The position numbers were made by a program, and so were the translations under genes. A DNA stretch of 20,300 nt from Clostridium sp. CAG:253 (lineage in GTDB: Bacteria > Bacillota > Clostridia > Lachnospirales > Lachnospiraceae), in assembly GCA_000436755.1 (NCBI GenBank), contig FR887333.1, positions 32,270 through 52,569 on the forward strand, read 5' to 3'. Below, in pieces: positions 1-7,510 of the stretch (position 1 is its first letter; the number at the start of each line of letters is the position of its first letter). The notes under the pieces are model-generated. The model worked only from the letters and a program-made list of their open reading frames with translations. It was not told where the DNA came from and did no database searches.

Positions 1-928
1 CCGCCATAGCTTCTTGCTTTGTCAACAAATACCCGTCCTTTGTCAACACGCCCGCTTTTAAAAGTTCGGAAATAGCGTCTATAAGTCCTGAACCGCATAT
101 TCCTTTCGGAGATTGTTTTGTACCGTCATCGAGCATACCAAGTATAATATTTCCGTTTACCCTGCTTATTTTTACAGAATTTATTGCTCCCGCTCCCGCA
201 CGAATTCCGGAATATATTCCTTTTCCCTCAAATGCCGGTCCTGCCGCAGTTGATGTAACATACACATCACCATGTCTGTTCAATATAATTTCAGCATTTG
301 TTCCTATATCTATTGCTATCTCATTTACATCTTTTTTGTAGAGCTTCTCATTACAGAGAACCGACATGGCATCCGCACCGACATGTGAATGGATATTCGG
401 AAGTACGATTATCTCAGATATATTGTAAATTTTAAACCCCACTTCCTGTGAATTTACATTTGCAATACCCTTGTATGCCATGCTAAAAGGTGCACCGCTA
501 AGTCCCATGACATCTCTGTTTAAAAATATATGGCACATGGTTGTATTTCCGACAACAGTCATCCTTTCCACAACATATGATTTATATTTTTCCGATATGT
601 TCTGCTCTATTATAACCGTTATTATATCTTCTATCTGTTCTATCAGCATATCATGTAAAAGCTGTTCTTTCCCGTTTGTGCAATGCATTATTCTCATCAT
701 TACATCACTTCCAAACTTAGTCTGACAGTTTGTCTGCGTCAAATTTCCAAGCAGAATCTCATTTTCCATATCAAACAGCCCAACAGCAATACTTGTTGTT
801 CCTATGTCTATTGCCGCCCCAAGCTTTAAATCTTCCATGCCACTTTTATTTTCTGTTTTTTCTGCTTTATCAGAAATGTATTGTATTGATTTTTCTGAAT
901 TAAATTTTTCTTTCCTGACGATTACCAT
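1..928 (-). CDS. Corrinoid-activator-like ASKHA-domain ATPase (DUF4445/COG3894 type), 3' end outside window
   Basis: Translated by eye from an ATG at 928 behind a GAGG ribosome site; 309 codons are in the window and the C-terminus is cut by the left edge. ASKHA-type nucleotide-binding motifs are visible: DIGTT at residues 41-45, GNTTMCHIF at 127-135, IDIGTNAEI at 206-214, AGPAFEG at 229-235 and PKGICGSGLIDAI at 274-286. This pattern is that of the C-terminal part of reductive activators of corrinoid enzymes (RACo/RamA-like), which use ATP to drive reduction of Co(II) corrinoid. Known full-length activators carry an N-terminal 2Fe-2S ferredoxin domain; here only about 35 polar residues precede the first ASKHA motif and no cysteine cluster is seen, so this is a shortened form. 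It follows rny after a terminator. A role in reactivating B12-dependent methionine synthase is plausible but inferred. Confidence 0.75.
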   Translation of the reverse strand, partial: MVIVRKEKFNSEKSIQYISDKAEKTENKSGMEDLKLGAAIDIGTTSIAVGLFDMENEILLGNLTQTNCQTKFGSDVMMRIMHCTNGKEQLLHDMLIEQIEDIITVIIEQNISEKYKSYVVERMTVVGNTTMCHIFLNRDVMGLSGAPFSMAYKGIANVNSQEVGFKIYNISEIIVLPNIHSHVGADAMSVLCNEKLYKKDVNEIAIDIGTNAEIILNRHGDVYVTSTAAGPAFEGKGIYSGIRAGAGAINSVKISRVNGNIILGMLDDGTKQSPKGICGSGLIDAISELLKAGVLTKDGYLLTKQEAMA

Positions 929-950
929 AAATACCTCATCACCTTATAAA

Positions 951-982
951 TCAAGAAAAAGGAACCGCCATAAGGCGATTCC
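951..982 (-). terminator. Intrinsic terminator after rny
   Basis: On the minus strand GGAATCGCC, loop TTAT, GGCGGTTCC forms a 9-bp stem with one G-T pair, followed by a T-rich run (TTTTTCTT). It lies 23 bases beyond the rny stop codon and ahead of the ASKHA gene, whose ribosome site begins about 15 bases further on. Confidence 0.85.
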
Positions 983-1004
983 TTACTTTTACAGTCCACT
1001 GTGT

Positions 1005-2564
1005 CTATTTAGCATAATCTGTAACTCTGGATTCCCTGATTACATTAACTTTAATTTGACCCGGGTATTTTAATTCTTCTTCAATCTGCTTTGAAATATC
1101 CCTTGCAAGCAATACCATATCGTCATCGCTTATCTTGTCAGGAACAACCATAACGCGCACTTCTCTGCCCGCCTGTATTGCAAATGATTTTTCAACACCC
1201 TTAAAGCCATTTGAAATATCTTCCAATTGTTTCAATCTGTTTGTATATGTTTCTAAAGTTTCTCTTCTTGCACCTGGTCTTGCTGCTGAAATTGTATCGG
1301 CAGCCTGAACTATACAGGCAATAAGAGATTCCGGTTCAACATCCCCGTGATGTGCCTCTACTGCATTTATAACTATCTGCGACTCTTTGTACTTACGGCA
1401 AAGGTCTGCACCTATCTGCACATGAGTACCTTCCATCTCCTGGTCAACACTCTTTCCTATATCGTGCAATAAACCTGCTCTCTTTGCTGTACGAACATCT
1501 ACACCTATCTCTCCTGCAAGAAGACCTGCAAGGTGTGCAACCTCTATAGAATGATTAAGTGCATTCTGTCCATAACTTGTCCTGAATTTCATCTTTCCTA
1601 AAAGGCGGATAAGTTCAGGATGAATACCATGCACTCCTACTTCCAATGTAGCAGCTTCACCTTCCTCACGCATCATTGATTCAACTTCTTTCTGAGCCTT
1701 TTCGACCATTTCCTCAATACGCGCCGGATGTATTCTTCCATCAACAATAAGTTTTTCAAGTGCGATTCTTGCTACCTCTCTTCTCGCACCGTCAAATCCA
1801 GATAAAACAACTGCTTCCGGTGTATCATCAATAATAAGATTCACACCTGTAAGAGTCTCAAGAGTACGAATATTTCTACCCTCTCGTCCAATGATTCTAC
1901 CTTTCATTTCATCATTTGGAAGCTGCACAACTGATATAGTTGTCTCTGCAACATGATCTGCCGCACATCTCTGTATAGCTGTGACAACATAATCTCTTGC
2001 TTTTTTGTCTGCTTCCTCTTTAGCTTTCTTGTTAAGTTCCTTAACAAGAACAGCTGTTTCATGTTTTACGTCTTCTTCAACAGATTTTAACAGATATTCC
2101 TTCGCTTGTTCAGTAGTCAAACCTGATATTTTCTCAAGTTCATGCAAATGACTTTCTTTAAGTTCGTCAAGTTCTTTTTTCTGCTTATCAAGTTCAGCAT
2201 TTTTTGCATTCAACTTAACTTCCTTCTTTTCAAGTGCATCTGACTTTTTATCCAGAGTTTCCTCCTTCGACAATACACGTTTTTCATATCGCTGCAATTC
2301 AGCTCTTCTCTCTTTGGATTCACGCTCAATTTCATTTTTAGTTTTGATCGCTTCTTCCTTTGCTTCAAGAAGTGCTTCACGCTTCTTAGTCTCGGCAGTT
2401 TTCAAAGCATCATCTATAATTCCTCTAGCTTTTTCCTCTGCATTTCCAACTTTTACTTCCTCGCTCTTTTTATAATTTGTAATAGCGACATTTTTAGTAA
2501 TAAGCGCTGTGGCGATAATCCCAACCAATAGAATCACAATGGCTATTATAACCACTGCTACCAT
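1005..2564 (-). CDS. rny: Ribonuclease Y
   Basis: 519 residues, the usual length for this membrane-anchored endoribonuclease that initiates mRNA turnover in Firmicutes. Visible order: N-terminal transmembrane helix (about residues 3-23), a long charged coiled coil (about 30-200), a KH domain with the [11 protein letters not shown] loop at 222-232, and an HD phosphohydrolase domain with H338, the HD pair H367-D368, HH at 405-406 and D423 as probable metal ligands. The start ATG at 2564 follows an AGGAGG site at 2577-2582 with a somewhat long 12-base spacer; no better in-frame start was found. It has its own consensus promoter at 2700-2728 immediately after tsaD and ends at a strong terminator, so it can be expressed independently of the t6A cluster upstream. 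Confidence 0.97.
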   Translation of the reverse strand: MVAVVIIAIVILLVGIIATALITKNVAITNYKKSEEVKVGNAEEKARGIIDDALKTAETKKREALLEAKEEAIKTKNEIERESKERRAELQRYEKRVLSKEETLDKKSDALEKKEVKLNAKNAELDKQKKELDELKESHLHELEKISGLTTEQAKEYLLKSVEEDVKHETAVLVKELNKKAKEEADKKARDYVVTAIQRCAADHVAETTISVVQLPNDEMKGRIIGREGRNIRTLETLTGVNLIIDDTPEAVVLSGFDGARREVARIALEKLIVDGRIHPARIEEMVEKAQKEVESMMREEGEAATLEVGVHGIHPELIRLLGKMKFRTSYGQNALNHSIEVAHLAGLLAGEIGVDVRTAKRAGLLHDIGKSVDQEMEGTHVQIGADLCRKYKESQIVINAVEAHHGDVEPESLIACIVQAADTISAARPGARRETLETYTNRLKQLEDISNGFKGVEKSFAIQAGREVRVMVVPDKISDDDMVLLARDISKQIEEELKYPGQIKVNVIRESRVTDYAK

Positions 2565-2610
2565 CGAACAGGAGCACCTCCTTATAAATATTCATTGTAA
2601 TGTATATAAT

Positions 2611-2631
2611 CAACTAATGCCACGGCATCAT
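2611..2631. repeat. Dispersed short repeat, copy A (rny leader)
   Basis: The plus strand reads CAACTAATGCCACGG then CATCATA. The first 15 bases match copy C at 5790-5804 with one mismatch, and both copies continue into GCATCATA, copy C having about 12 extra bases between the two blocks. It lies in the 5' leader of rny between the promoter and the ribosome site. It also holds a small palindrome (TGCCACGGCA). Function unknown. Confidence 0.5.
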
Positions 2632-2699
2632 ACAATATAAACAGCTATATAGCAAATTTAAGAAAACCATCTATATTTATTACATACTACAACACATCA

Positions 2700-2728
2700 A
2701 TTTTATACTTTTTCTATGAACATGTCAA
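2700..2728 (-). promoter_or_regulatory. Sigma-A-type promoter of rny
   Basis: On the minus strand a perfect -35 TTGACA (2723-2728) and -10 TAAAAT (2700-2705) are separated by 17 bases. The -35 begins only about 11 bases past the tsaD stop codon. The predicted start near 2693 gives an rny leader of roughly 130 nt, which contains repeat copy A. Confidence 0.85.
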
Positions 2729-2739
2729 GAATGAACTGC

Positions 2740-3762
2740 CTATCTCTCACCTATTTTTAAATTTGGAACAGCATTGAGGTCTAAACCGCTCCTTGTTCCC
2801 GATATGTATTCATAATACCCCTGCACAGCTATCATTGCTGCGTTGTCCGTACAGAATATAGGTGATGGATAATACAGAGTAATTCCACTCTCTTCACACC
2901 CTTTTTTCATTGCTTCCCTAAGTGCGGAATTTGATGCTACACCGCCCGCTACAGCTATCTTATCTTCTCCCAGACGTTTTGCGGCATCTATGGCTCTTTC
3001 GACTAACACATCGACAACCGCCTGTTGAAATGAAGCGGCAACATCTGCTCTGTTCACCTCAATATTTTTCATCTCACATCCGTTAAGATAATTTAATACA
3101 GCTGATTTGACACCTGAAAAGCTAAAGTCATATTTACTTCCGTCAATTTTTGCTCTCGGAAATTCTATGGCGTGTGGATTACCCTCTTTTGCAAGTTTGT
3201 CTATCTTAGGTCCTCCCGGATACCCAAGTCCTATGGCTCTCGCCACTTTATCGAATGCTTCTCCTGCCGCATCGTCATGTGTACAGCCTATTATTTCAAA
3301 TTTGCCATACTCCAGTACACGCACCAGATGCGTGTGGCCACCCGATACTACCAGACATAAAAATGGCGGCTCCAAATCTTTGTGTTCTATATAATTTGCT
3401 GCGATATGTCCTTCTATATGATGCACACCTACAAGTGGTTTCTTAGCGGCATACGCAATCGCTTTTGCTGCTCCCACTCCGACAAGCAGTGCACCGACAA
3501 GTCCCGGTCCGTAAGTTACGCTTATGGCATCTATATCTTCAAGTGTGACATCTGCATCTGCAAGTGCCTGCTCTATCACCTGATTTATCTTTTCAATATG
3601 TTTTCTTGACGCAATCTCCGGCACAACACCTCCATATAATGTATGTATGGCTATCTGCGAAGATATAACATTTGAGAGAACCTCCCTGCCGTTTTTTACT
3701 ACCGCTGCTGCCGTCTCATCACACGAACTTTCTATGCCGAGTATCAAAACATCTTCTTTCAT
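2740..3762 (-). CDS. tsaD: tRNA N6-adenosine threonylcarbamoyltransferase
   Basis: 340 residues, full length for the catalytic subunit (Gcp/Kae1 family) that transfers threonylcarbamoyl from its AMP ester to A37 of ANN-decoding tRNAs. Family signatures are present: [12 protein letters not shown] at 9-20, the metal-binding HxxxH pair H115 and H119 in [14 protein letters not shown] at 140-147, GEAFDKVAR at 167-175, and the terminal metal ligand D306 in CTDNAAM. The ATG at 3762 has GGAGG five bases upstream, placed just after the stop of the preceding membrane protein gene (13-base gap), indicating cotranscription. TsaB and TsaE, its partners, are encoded about 3 kb upstream on the same strand. 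Confidence 0.98.
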   Translation of the reverse strand: MKEDVLILGIESSCDETAAAVVKNGREVLSNVISSQIAIHTLYGGVVPEIASRKHIEKINQVIEQALADADVTLEDIDAISVTYGPGLVGALLVGVGAAKAIAYAAKKPLVGVHHIEGHIAANYIEHKDLEPPFLCLVVSGGHTHLVRVLEYGKFEIIGCTHDDAAGEAFDKVARAIGLGYPGGPKIDKLAKEGNPHAIEFPRAKIDGSKYDFSFSGVKSAVLNYLNGCEMKNIEVNRADVAASFQQAVVDVLVERAIDAAKRLGEDKIAVAGGVASNSALREAMKKGCEESGITLYYPSPIFCTDNAAMIAVQGYYEYISGTRSGLDLNAVPNLKIGER

Positions 3763-3775
3763 TTATGCCTCCGAA

Positions 3776-4387
3776 TTAATTTTCAAAATATTTTTTTCCT
3801 TCTTTTGCCGCACTGCTCCATCCCAATATCTTCCACTTTCCGGAAGAGTCCTTGCGGCACATAAATTTCTCATACAGTTTCACTCTGTCTGTTCCTTTTT
3901 TCATCAATGTATTTGTAAGAAGTGCTGCACATTCTTTACCATCTTTTTTTCCAAATTCAACTGCACTGTTTTCCTGAACTATATATGAGGAAATTTTTTG
4001 TTTGTTTTTAGAATATTTTTTCTTGTCATCTTTAAAATTTGAAAGCATTCCATCCCATGAATTTTCCTTTTTGTCAAGAAGTTCCTGGTCATAAAGCTTC
4101 CTAAGCTGTTTAAGAAGTCCCTCAAATTCCTTGTCATCCATGCTTCCGTTGTACATACACTGATTTAATCTCCAATAAAGCTTTACAACTTCTGTCGGTG
4201 TTTCAGGATAGGCAACATCAAGGTCTTTTGCAAGAAGCTTTCCAACCTCTGTATCAGGTAAATTAACTTCATCCTGTGCTTTCTGTGTTATCTGTTTGTT
4301 GATAATATAATATCCCGCAACTGCCAATGCTGCTATTACAAGCATAATCATAAATGCACTCATCAATTTTTTTCTGTTTTTATCCAT
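3776..4387 (-). CDS. Unknown membrane-anchored protein, possible NTF2-like extracytoplasmic domain
   Basis: 203 residues, not assigned with certainty. One N-terminal transmembrane segment (about residues 8-29) follows a short Lys/Arg-rich start, so the rest probably faces outside. The soluble part is Lys-rich; PTEVVKLYWRLNQCMYNG near 64-81 and the C-terminal stretch from FMCRKDSSGKWKILGW (175-190) resemble the helix and last strand of NTF2-like domains, which is only an inference. ATG at 4387 has GAGG six bases upstream. It lies 168 bases after rnz and 13 bases before tsaD, so it is probably cotranscribed with tsaD. From memory, similar proteins occur beside tsaD in other Lachnospiraceae, but that needs a search. 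A very short upstream frame overlaps its start. Confidence 0.75.
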   Translation of the reverse strand: MDKNRKKLMSAFMIMLVIAALAVAGYYIINKQITQKAQDEVNLPDTEVGKLLAKDLDVAYPETPTEVVKLYWRLNQCMYNGSMDDKEFEGLLKQLRKLYDQELLDKKENSWDGMLSNFKDDKKKYSKNKQKISSYIVQENSAVEFGKKDGKECAALLTNTLMKKGTDRVKLYEKFMCRKDSSGKWKILGWSSAAKEGKKYFEN

Positions 4388-4412
4388 AGTAAACCTCTTT
4401 TCCGCACATCAT
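4380..4412 (-). other. Possible 10-residue upstream ORF overlapping the start of the membrane protein gene
   Basis: An ATG at 4412 with AGGAG seven bases upstream opens a frame reading MMCGKEVYYG that stops at TAA (4380-4382), inside the first codons of the next gene and in a different frame. The ribosome site is at least as good as that of the downstream gene. It could give translational coupling or be chance; no homology judgement is possible at this length. Confidence 0.25.
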
Positions 4413-4544
4413 ACCGGTGCTCCTATAAATGCTTATTTTTCGTCACTGCCACACCGTAAATGCAAACAGTAACTATTTTCCAAATCTTCTATATATATAT
4501 TCGGATTATTTAAATAATTTCATTATTATAATCACTTTCTTATA

Positions 4545-4555
4545 TGATGCCACGG
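4545..4555. repeat. Dispersed short repeat, copy B (after rnz)
   Basis: Plus strand TGATGCCACGG, identical over 11 bases to copy C, directly adjoining the rnz stop codon (4556-4558). The flanks do not obviously continue the similarity to copies A and C. The rest of the 168-base gap up to 4387 is A+T-rich, with the perfect palindrome ATTATTTAAATAAT at 4505-4518; no convincing promoter was seen there. Confidence 0.4.
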
Positions 4556-5470
4556 TCAATCGTCCTCAGGATATGTAAGAGTAACACTTTTTCCGTCTTT
4601 TCCCGGATAAGCATTTTTGAAAATCTTTCTGACAGCCCCCATATACTCTTCCGGATGAATAAGTGAAGGACTGTAATGTGTGAGCCACATTTCTTTTACG
4701 TCTGCTTCTTTTGCAACTTTTGCTGCTTCATAAAATGTCATATGTTTTTTTTCTACGGCTTTTGCTTTCTTGTCATTTTCTCCATACATTCCTTCACAAA
4801 TCAGAAGGTCTGCACCCTTTGCATTGTCAATAAGACTTTTAGCAGGCCTTGTATCCGTACAATATGTAACTTTTATTCCTTTTCTTTCAGCTCCGATAAC
4901 CATATCAGGAGTGTACATCCTGCCCTCAAATTCTATATGCTCCCCTTTTTGAAGTCTACTCCACAGCTTCATAGGTACATCGTTCTTTTTTGCAAGTTCA
5001 GGGAAAAATCGTCCTCCCCTTTTTATATCTATCGTATATCCGTAACATGTGACATTGTGATTTACCTTAAATGCAGTGAGATGGTATCCGTTTATGTCTA
5101 TCTCCTGACAGTTTTCGGTCAATTCTATAAATTCAAGTTTAAACGGAAGTCCCGGTGCTATTATTCGCAGGGAATTTACAACCTTTTCAAGCCCTTTTGG
5201 TCCTATAAGTGTAACAGGTTTCGTGCGGTCAGAATTTCCCATAGAAAGTAAAAGTCCCGGCAGACCGCTTATATGGTCACCGTGATAATGCGTGAAACAT
5301 ATTGTGTCTATAGGATTTGCGCTCCACCCTCTCTGTCTCATCGCAATCTGGGTTCCCTCACCGCAGTCTATCAAAAGACTGCTTCCCGAGAACCTGACCA
5401 TAAGTGCCGTAAGCCATCTGCCCGGCAGCGGCATCATACCGCTTGTTCCAAGTAAACATAAATCTAACAT
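4556..5470 (-). CDS. rnz: Ribonuclease Z (tRNA 3' endonuclease)
   Basis: 304 residues, the length of the short RNase Z form (ElaC type), a metallo-beta-lactamase-fold zinc enzyme that cuts tRNA precursors after the discriminator base. Motifs seen: GTSGMMPLPGRW at 8-19, the zinc-binding FTHYHGDHISGL at 59-70 (H61, H63, D65, H66), VNH at 136-138, CTDTRP at 204-209 (D206), EKKHMT at 240-245 and LTHYSPSL at 263-270 (H265). The ATG at 5470 has GAGG about five bases upstream. It follows the zinc-ribbon gene after 37 bases in the minus-strand cluster, fitting a tRNA-maturation theme with tsaB, tsaE and tsaD. Confidence 0.96.
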   Translation of the reverse strand: MLDLCLLGTSGMMPLPGRWLTALMVRFSGSSLLIDCGEGTQIAMRQRGWSANPIDTICFTHYHGDHISGLPGLLLSMGNSDRTKPVTLIGPKGLEKVVNSLRIIAPGLPFKLEFIELTENCQEIDINGYHLTAFKVNHNVTCYGYTIDIKRGGRFFPELAKKNDVPMKLWSRLQKGEHIEFEGRMYTPDMVIGAERKGIKVTYCTDTRPAKSLIDNAKGADLLICEGMYGENDKKAKAVEKKHMTFYEAAKVAKEADVKEMWLTHYSPSLIHPEEYMGAVRKIFKNAYPGKDGKSVTLTYPEDD

Positions 5471-5507
5471 TTTTCCTCACAATCCAGATAGACATATGAG
5501 TGCAAAA

Positions 5508-5720
5508 CTACAGTTCATGAACCTCCGTAATCTCAGGAGGTATTACAAAGCTGTCAATCATCTTATCATAACACTTTTCACAAATAACAAATGAATGCAG
5601 TATTCCATCCTTATTTGAAAAATATCCCCACTGTTTTTTTGCCTCAAATGCATCTTCTTTTAATATTCCGTTTTCTATAAATAATTTTTTTCCACATACA
5701 TTACAATATATATCTCTCAT
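5508..5720 (-). CDS. Small zinc-ribbon-like protein, function unknown
   Basis: 70 residues from the ATG at 5720, which has GGGAGG four bases upstream. The open frame extends to an ATG at 5831, but the extra 37 residues have no ribosome site and cover the repeat region 5756-5804, so the shorter start is preferred. Two Cys pairs, C6-x2-C9 and C47-x2-C50, are spaced like a zinc ribbon or treble clef; both pairs sit in short hydrophobic contexts (IYCNVCGKKL and VICEKCYDKM). No enzyme motif is visible. It lies between rimI and rnz, so a link to RNA processing is possible but unproven. Confidence 0.7.
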   Translation of the reverse strand: MRDIYCNVCGKKLFIENGILKEDAFEAKKQWGYFSNKDGILHSFVICEKCYDKMIDSFVIPPEITEVHEL

Positions 5721-5755
5721 GTTTCCTCCCGGTATTTTTCTGATGCTGTAAACAA

Positions 5756-5804
5756 AACTGACGTCACGGACTTTGTCTGTCTTTGACCCCAACTGATGCC
5801 ACGG
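5756..5804. repeat. Dispersed short repeat, copy C, with an adjacent imperfect second copy
   Basis: The plus strand carries CAACTGATGCCACGG at 5790-5804 (one mismatch to copy A) and, 35 bases away, AACTGACGTCACGG at 5756-5769, which matches it at 12 of 14 positions. Between them is a segment reading GGGGTCAAAGACAGACAAAG on the minus strand. Located in the roughly 130-base gap between rimI and the zinc-ribbon gene. No transposase is nearby. Confidence 0.5.
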
Positions 5805-5852
5805 ATTGCTCCTTTGCATCATAACATGCATATATAATAATACCGAAAAAAT

Positions 5853-6326
5853 TTAATGTACAGTGGTAATAGATGGTACAATTTCAAGTAAAAATACTAA
5901 ACCATTTTCTACCGGTTCACTGTAATAATTTTTTCTTATACCAATTTGTTCAAATCCATATTTTTTATATAGTGAAATTGCAGGCTCATTACTTTCCCTT
6001 ACTTCAAGAAGAACTCTTTTTATGCCCTTTTCCTTCAACTTGTTTAACGCATTTTCAAGCAGATTATCTGCTATATGATTTCGTCTGTATTTCTCAGATA
6101 TTGCAATCCGACAAAGGTCGGCGTCATCAAACGAAGTCATAAATATGCAGTATCCCACAAAACTGCCATCGCTGTCAGTAACCGTCATGCATATATTTTC
6201 TTTAGCTGCCAATGTGTCTTCAATGCTTTTTTTGCTCCACGCATGAGCGAATATTCTTTCTTCTAAAACCGCACAATTATCGACATCCGCTAAAGTCATA
6301 TCATTTATTTTAAAAAATGTTTCCAC
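5853..6326 (-). CDS. rimI: Ribosomal-protein-alanine N-acetyltransferase, RimI type (GNAT)
   Basis: 157 residues of a GNAT acetyltransferase. The block LLEVRESNEPAISLYKKYGF at 106-125 followed by IGIRKNYY (128-135) is typical of RimI, which acetylates the N-terminal alanine of ribosomal protein S18. The acetyl-CoA loop is unusual: canonical RRxGxG/A reads RRNHIA at 81-86, with His in place of the first Gly. The start is GTG at 6326, three bases after the tsaB stop codon, with AGGA about seven bases upstream inside the end of tsaB. The immediate tsaB-rimI linkage is common in bacteria and supports the assignment over another GNAT. Confidence 0.88.
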   Translation of the reverse strand: METFFKINDMTLADVDNCAVLEERIFAHAWSKKSIEDTLAAKENICMTVTDSDGSFVGYCIFMTSFDDADLCRIAISEKYRRNHIADNLLENALNKLKEKGIKRVLLEVRESNEPAISLYKKYGFEQIGIRKNYYSEPVENGLVFLLEIVPSITTVH

Positions 6327-6329
6327 TTT

Positions 6330-7049
6330 TTAGTCCTGTTTCTTTAACCTTTCTTCTCTTTCTCTCTCTGCCTGGGATTTTCTAAGATATATAGGCTTGT
6401 GCTCTGCCGCATCTTCCGCCTTTCCCTGATTAAAATATATATCTCCCAAAACTGCAACTGCCGCCGCACTCTGCTTTGAAAGATGAATCGGTGCAAAACA
6501 ATATTCTTTTTTGAATTCTTTTTCGATTGTCTCACGCTGAACCTCGACACCGTCACCAAGAAAAATCACTTTCTCATCATATTTTTCCAGTTCTTCCATA
6601 ATCTCATGTATATCAACAGCCTTTTGCTCAGACAGACATACAAGATTTCCTTTATCCATTTTATAAATGCCTGTGTAGACCTGATTGCGTCTTGCGTCCA
6701 TTATAGGGCAGATTATACCGTCAAACACACTTACCCTGTAAGCAAGTCCCTCAAGTGTCGGAACCGATACAATAGGCTTCTTTAAAGCAAGTCCAATCCC
6801 TTTTGCTGTCGCCGAACCGATACGAAGTCCCGTAAATGAACCGGGACCTGCTGCTATAGCTATGGCATCTATCTGTTCAAGCTCAATTCCCGACATATCC
6901 ACAACTTTTTCTATCATCGGAAGAAGTGTCTGGGAATGCGTCTGTTTATTGTTTACTGTAAATTCAGCAATAATATTTTTCTCGTCGGCTATCGCGGCCG
7001 ATGCAACAAGCCCCGAGCTGTCTATTCCTAATATCTTCATAATCCGCAT
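6330..7049 (-). CDS. tsaB: t6A biosynthesis protein TsaB
   Basis: 239 residues of the ASKHA-fold paralogue of TsaD, non-catalytic but required for the TsaB-TsaD-TsaE complex making t6A37. The N-terminus ILGIDSSG (6-13) and the hallmark AGPGSFTGLRIG (67-78) are clear, with MDARRNQVYTGIY at 117-129. The C-terminus ends in a highly charged tail (RKSQAEREREERLKKQD). The ATG at 7049 is four bases after GGAG; an in-frame ATG nine bases later (7040) is spaced less well. 26 bases separate it from tsaE, and rimI follows three bases after its stop. Confidence 0.96.
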   Translation of the reverse strand: MRIMKILGIDSSGLVASAAIADEKNIIAEFTVNNKQTHSQTLLPMIEKVVDMSGIELEQIDAIAIAAGPGSFTGLRIGSATAKGIGLALKKPIVSVPTLEGLAYRVSVFDGIICPIMDARRNQVYTGIYKMDKGNLVCLSEQKAVDIHEIMEELEKYDEKVIFLGDGVEVQRETIEKEFKKEYCFAPIHLSKQSAAAVAVLGDIYFNQGKAEDAAEHKPIYLRKSQAEREREERLKKQD

Positions 7050-7075
7050 TTATCTCCAATTATATTTTTTCTGTT

Positions 7076-7510
7076 TTAAAACTGCTCTATCGTAATTTTT
7101 CTGTAGTCAAAACCTTTTTCAAGATTTTTCTCTATCGTTACGCTTATATGCTCTTTCGGAATTATCTCACTTATAAGTTCTGCCCATTCTATAAGGCATA
7201 CACCCTTTCCGAAAAAATAATCCTCATATCCGATTTCATCCATTTCATAGACATCTGCAATACGGTATACATCAAAATGATACAGAGGCATTCTGCCCTG
7301 CTCATATATCTGCATTATTGTAAATGTCGGACTGCATATAGGCTCATCAATGCCAAGCCCCTTGCCGAATCCTTTTGTGAAAACAGTCTTTCCGACTCCA
7401 AGGTCACCATTCAAAAGAATAATGTCTCCTGCCCTGCATTTTTCCCCAAGTTCCTTACCAAGTGCAAATGTGTCATCCTCACACATACTCTCAACTATTT
7501 TTTTACTCAT
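7076..7510 (-). CDS. tsaE: t6A biosynthesis ATPase TsaE
   Basis: 144 residues, normal length for the small P-loop ATPase that drives turnover of the t6A complex. Walker A GDLGVGKT at 35-42, CSPTFTI at 59-65, HFDVYR at 78-83 and IEWAE at 107-111 are the family signatures. The ATG at 7510 is chosen because GGAGG lies five bases upstream; the open frame continues 15 codons further up, but only through the end of the preceding gene. Start and preceding stop overlap by 8 bases, implying translational coupling with the YcxB-like gene. Confidence 0.96.
   Translation of the reverse strand: MSKKIVESMCEDDTFALGKELGEKCRAGDIILLNGDLGVGKTVFTKGFGKGLGIDEPICSPTFTIMQIYEQGRMPLYHFDVYRIADVYEMDEIGYEDYFFGKGVCLIEWAELISEIIPKEHISVTIEKNLEKGFDYRKITIEQF

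Noticed and set aside
4505..4518. Palindrome ATTATTTAAATAAT as an operator
   Set aside because: Only A and T in a very A+T-rich gap; not distinguishable from chance.
4676..5251. Plus-strand open frame of 191 codons rich in Phe and Cys
   Set aside because: It lies wholly antisense to rnz, whose zinc motifs are intact; no ribosome site, and the composition is that of a reverse-strand shadow.
5721..5831. 37-codon N-terminal extension of the zinc-ribbon protein
   Set aside because: No ribosome site at the upstream ATG, while the inner ATG has GGGAGG; the extension covers the intergenic repeat.
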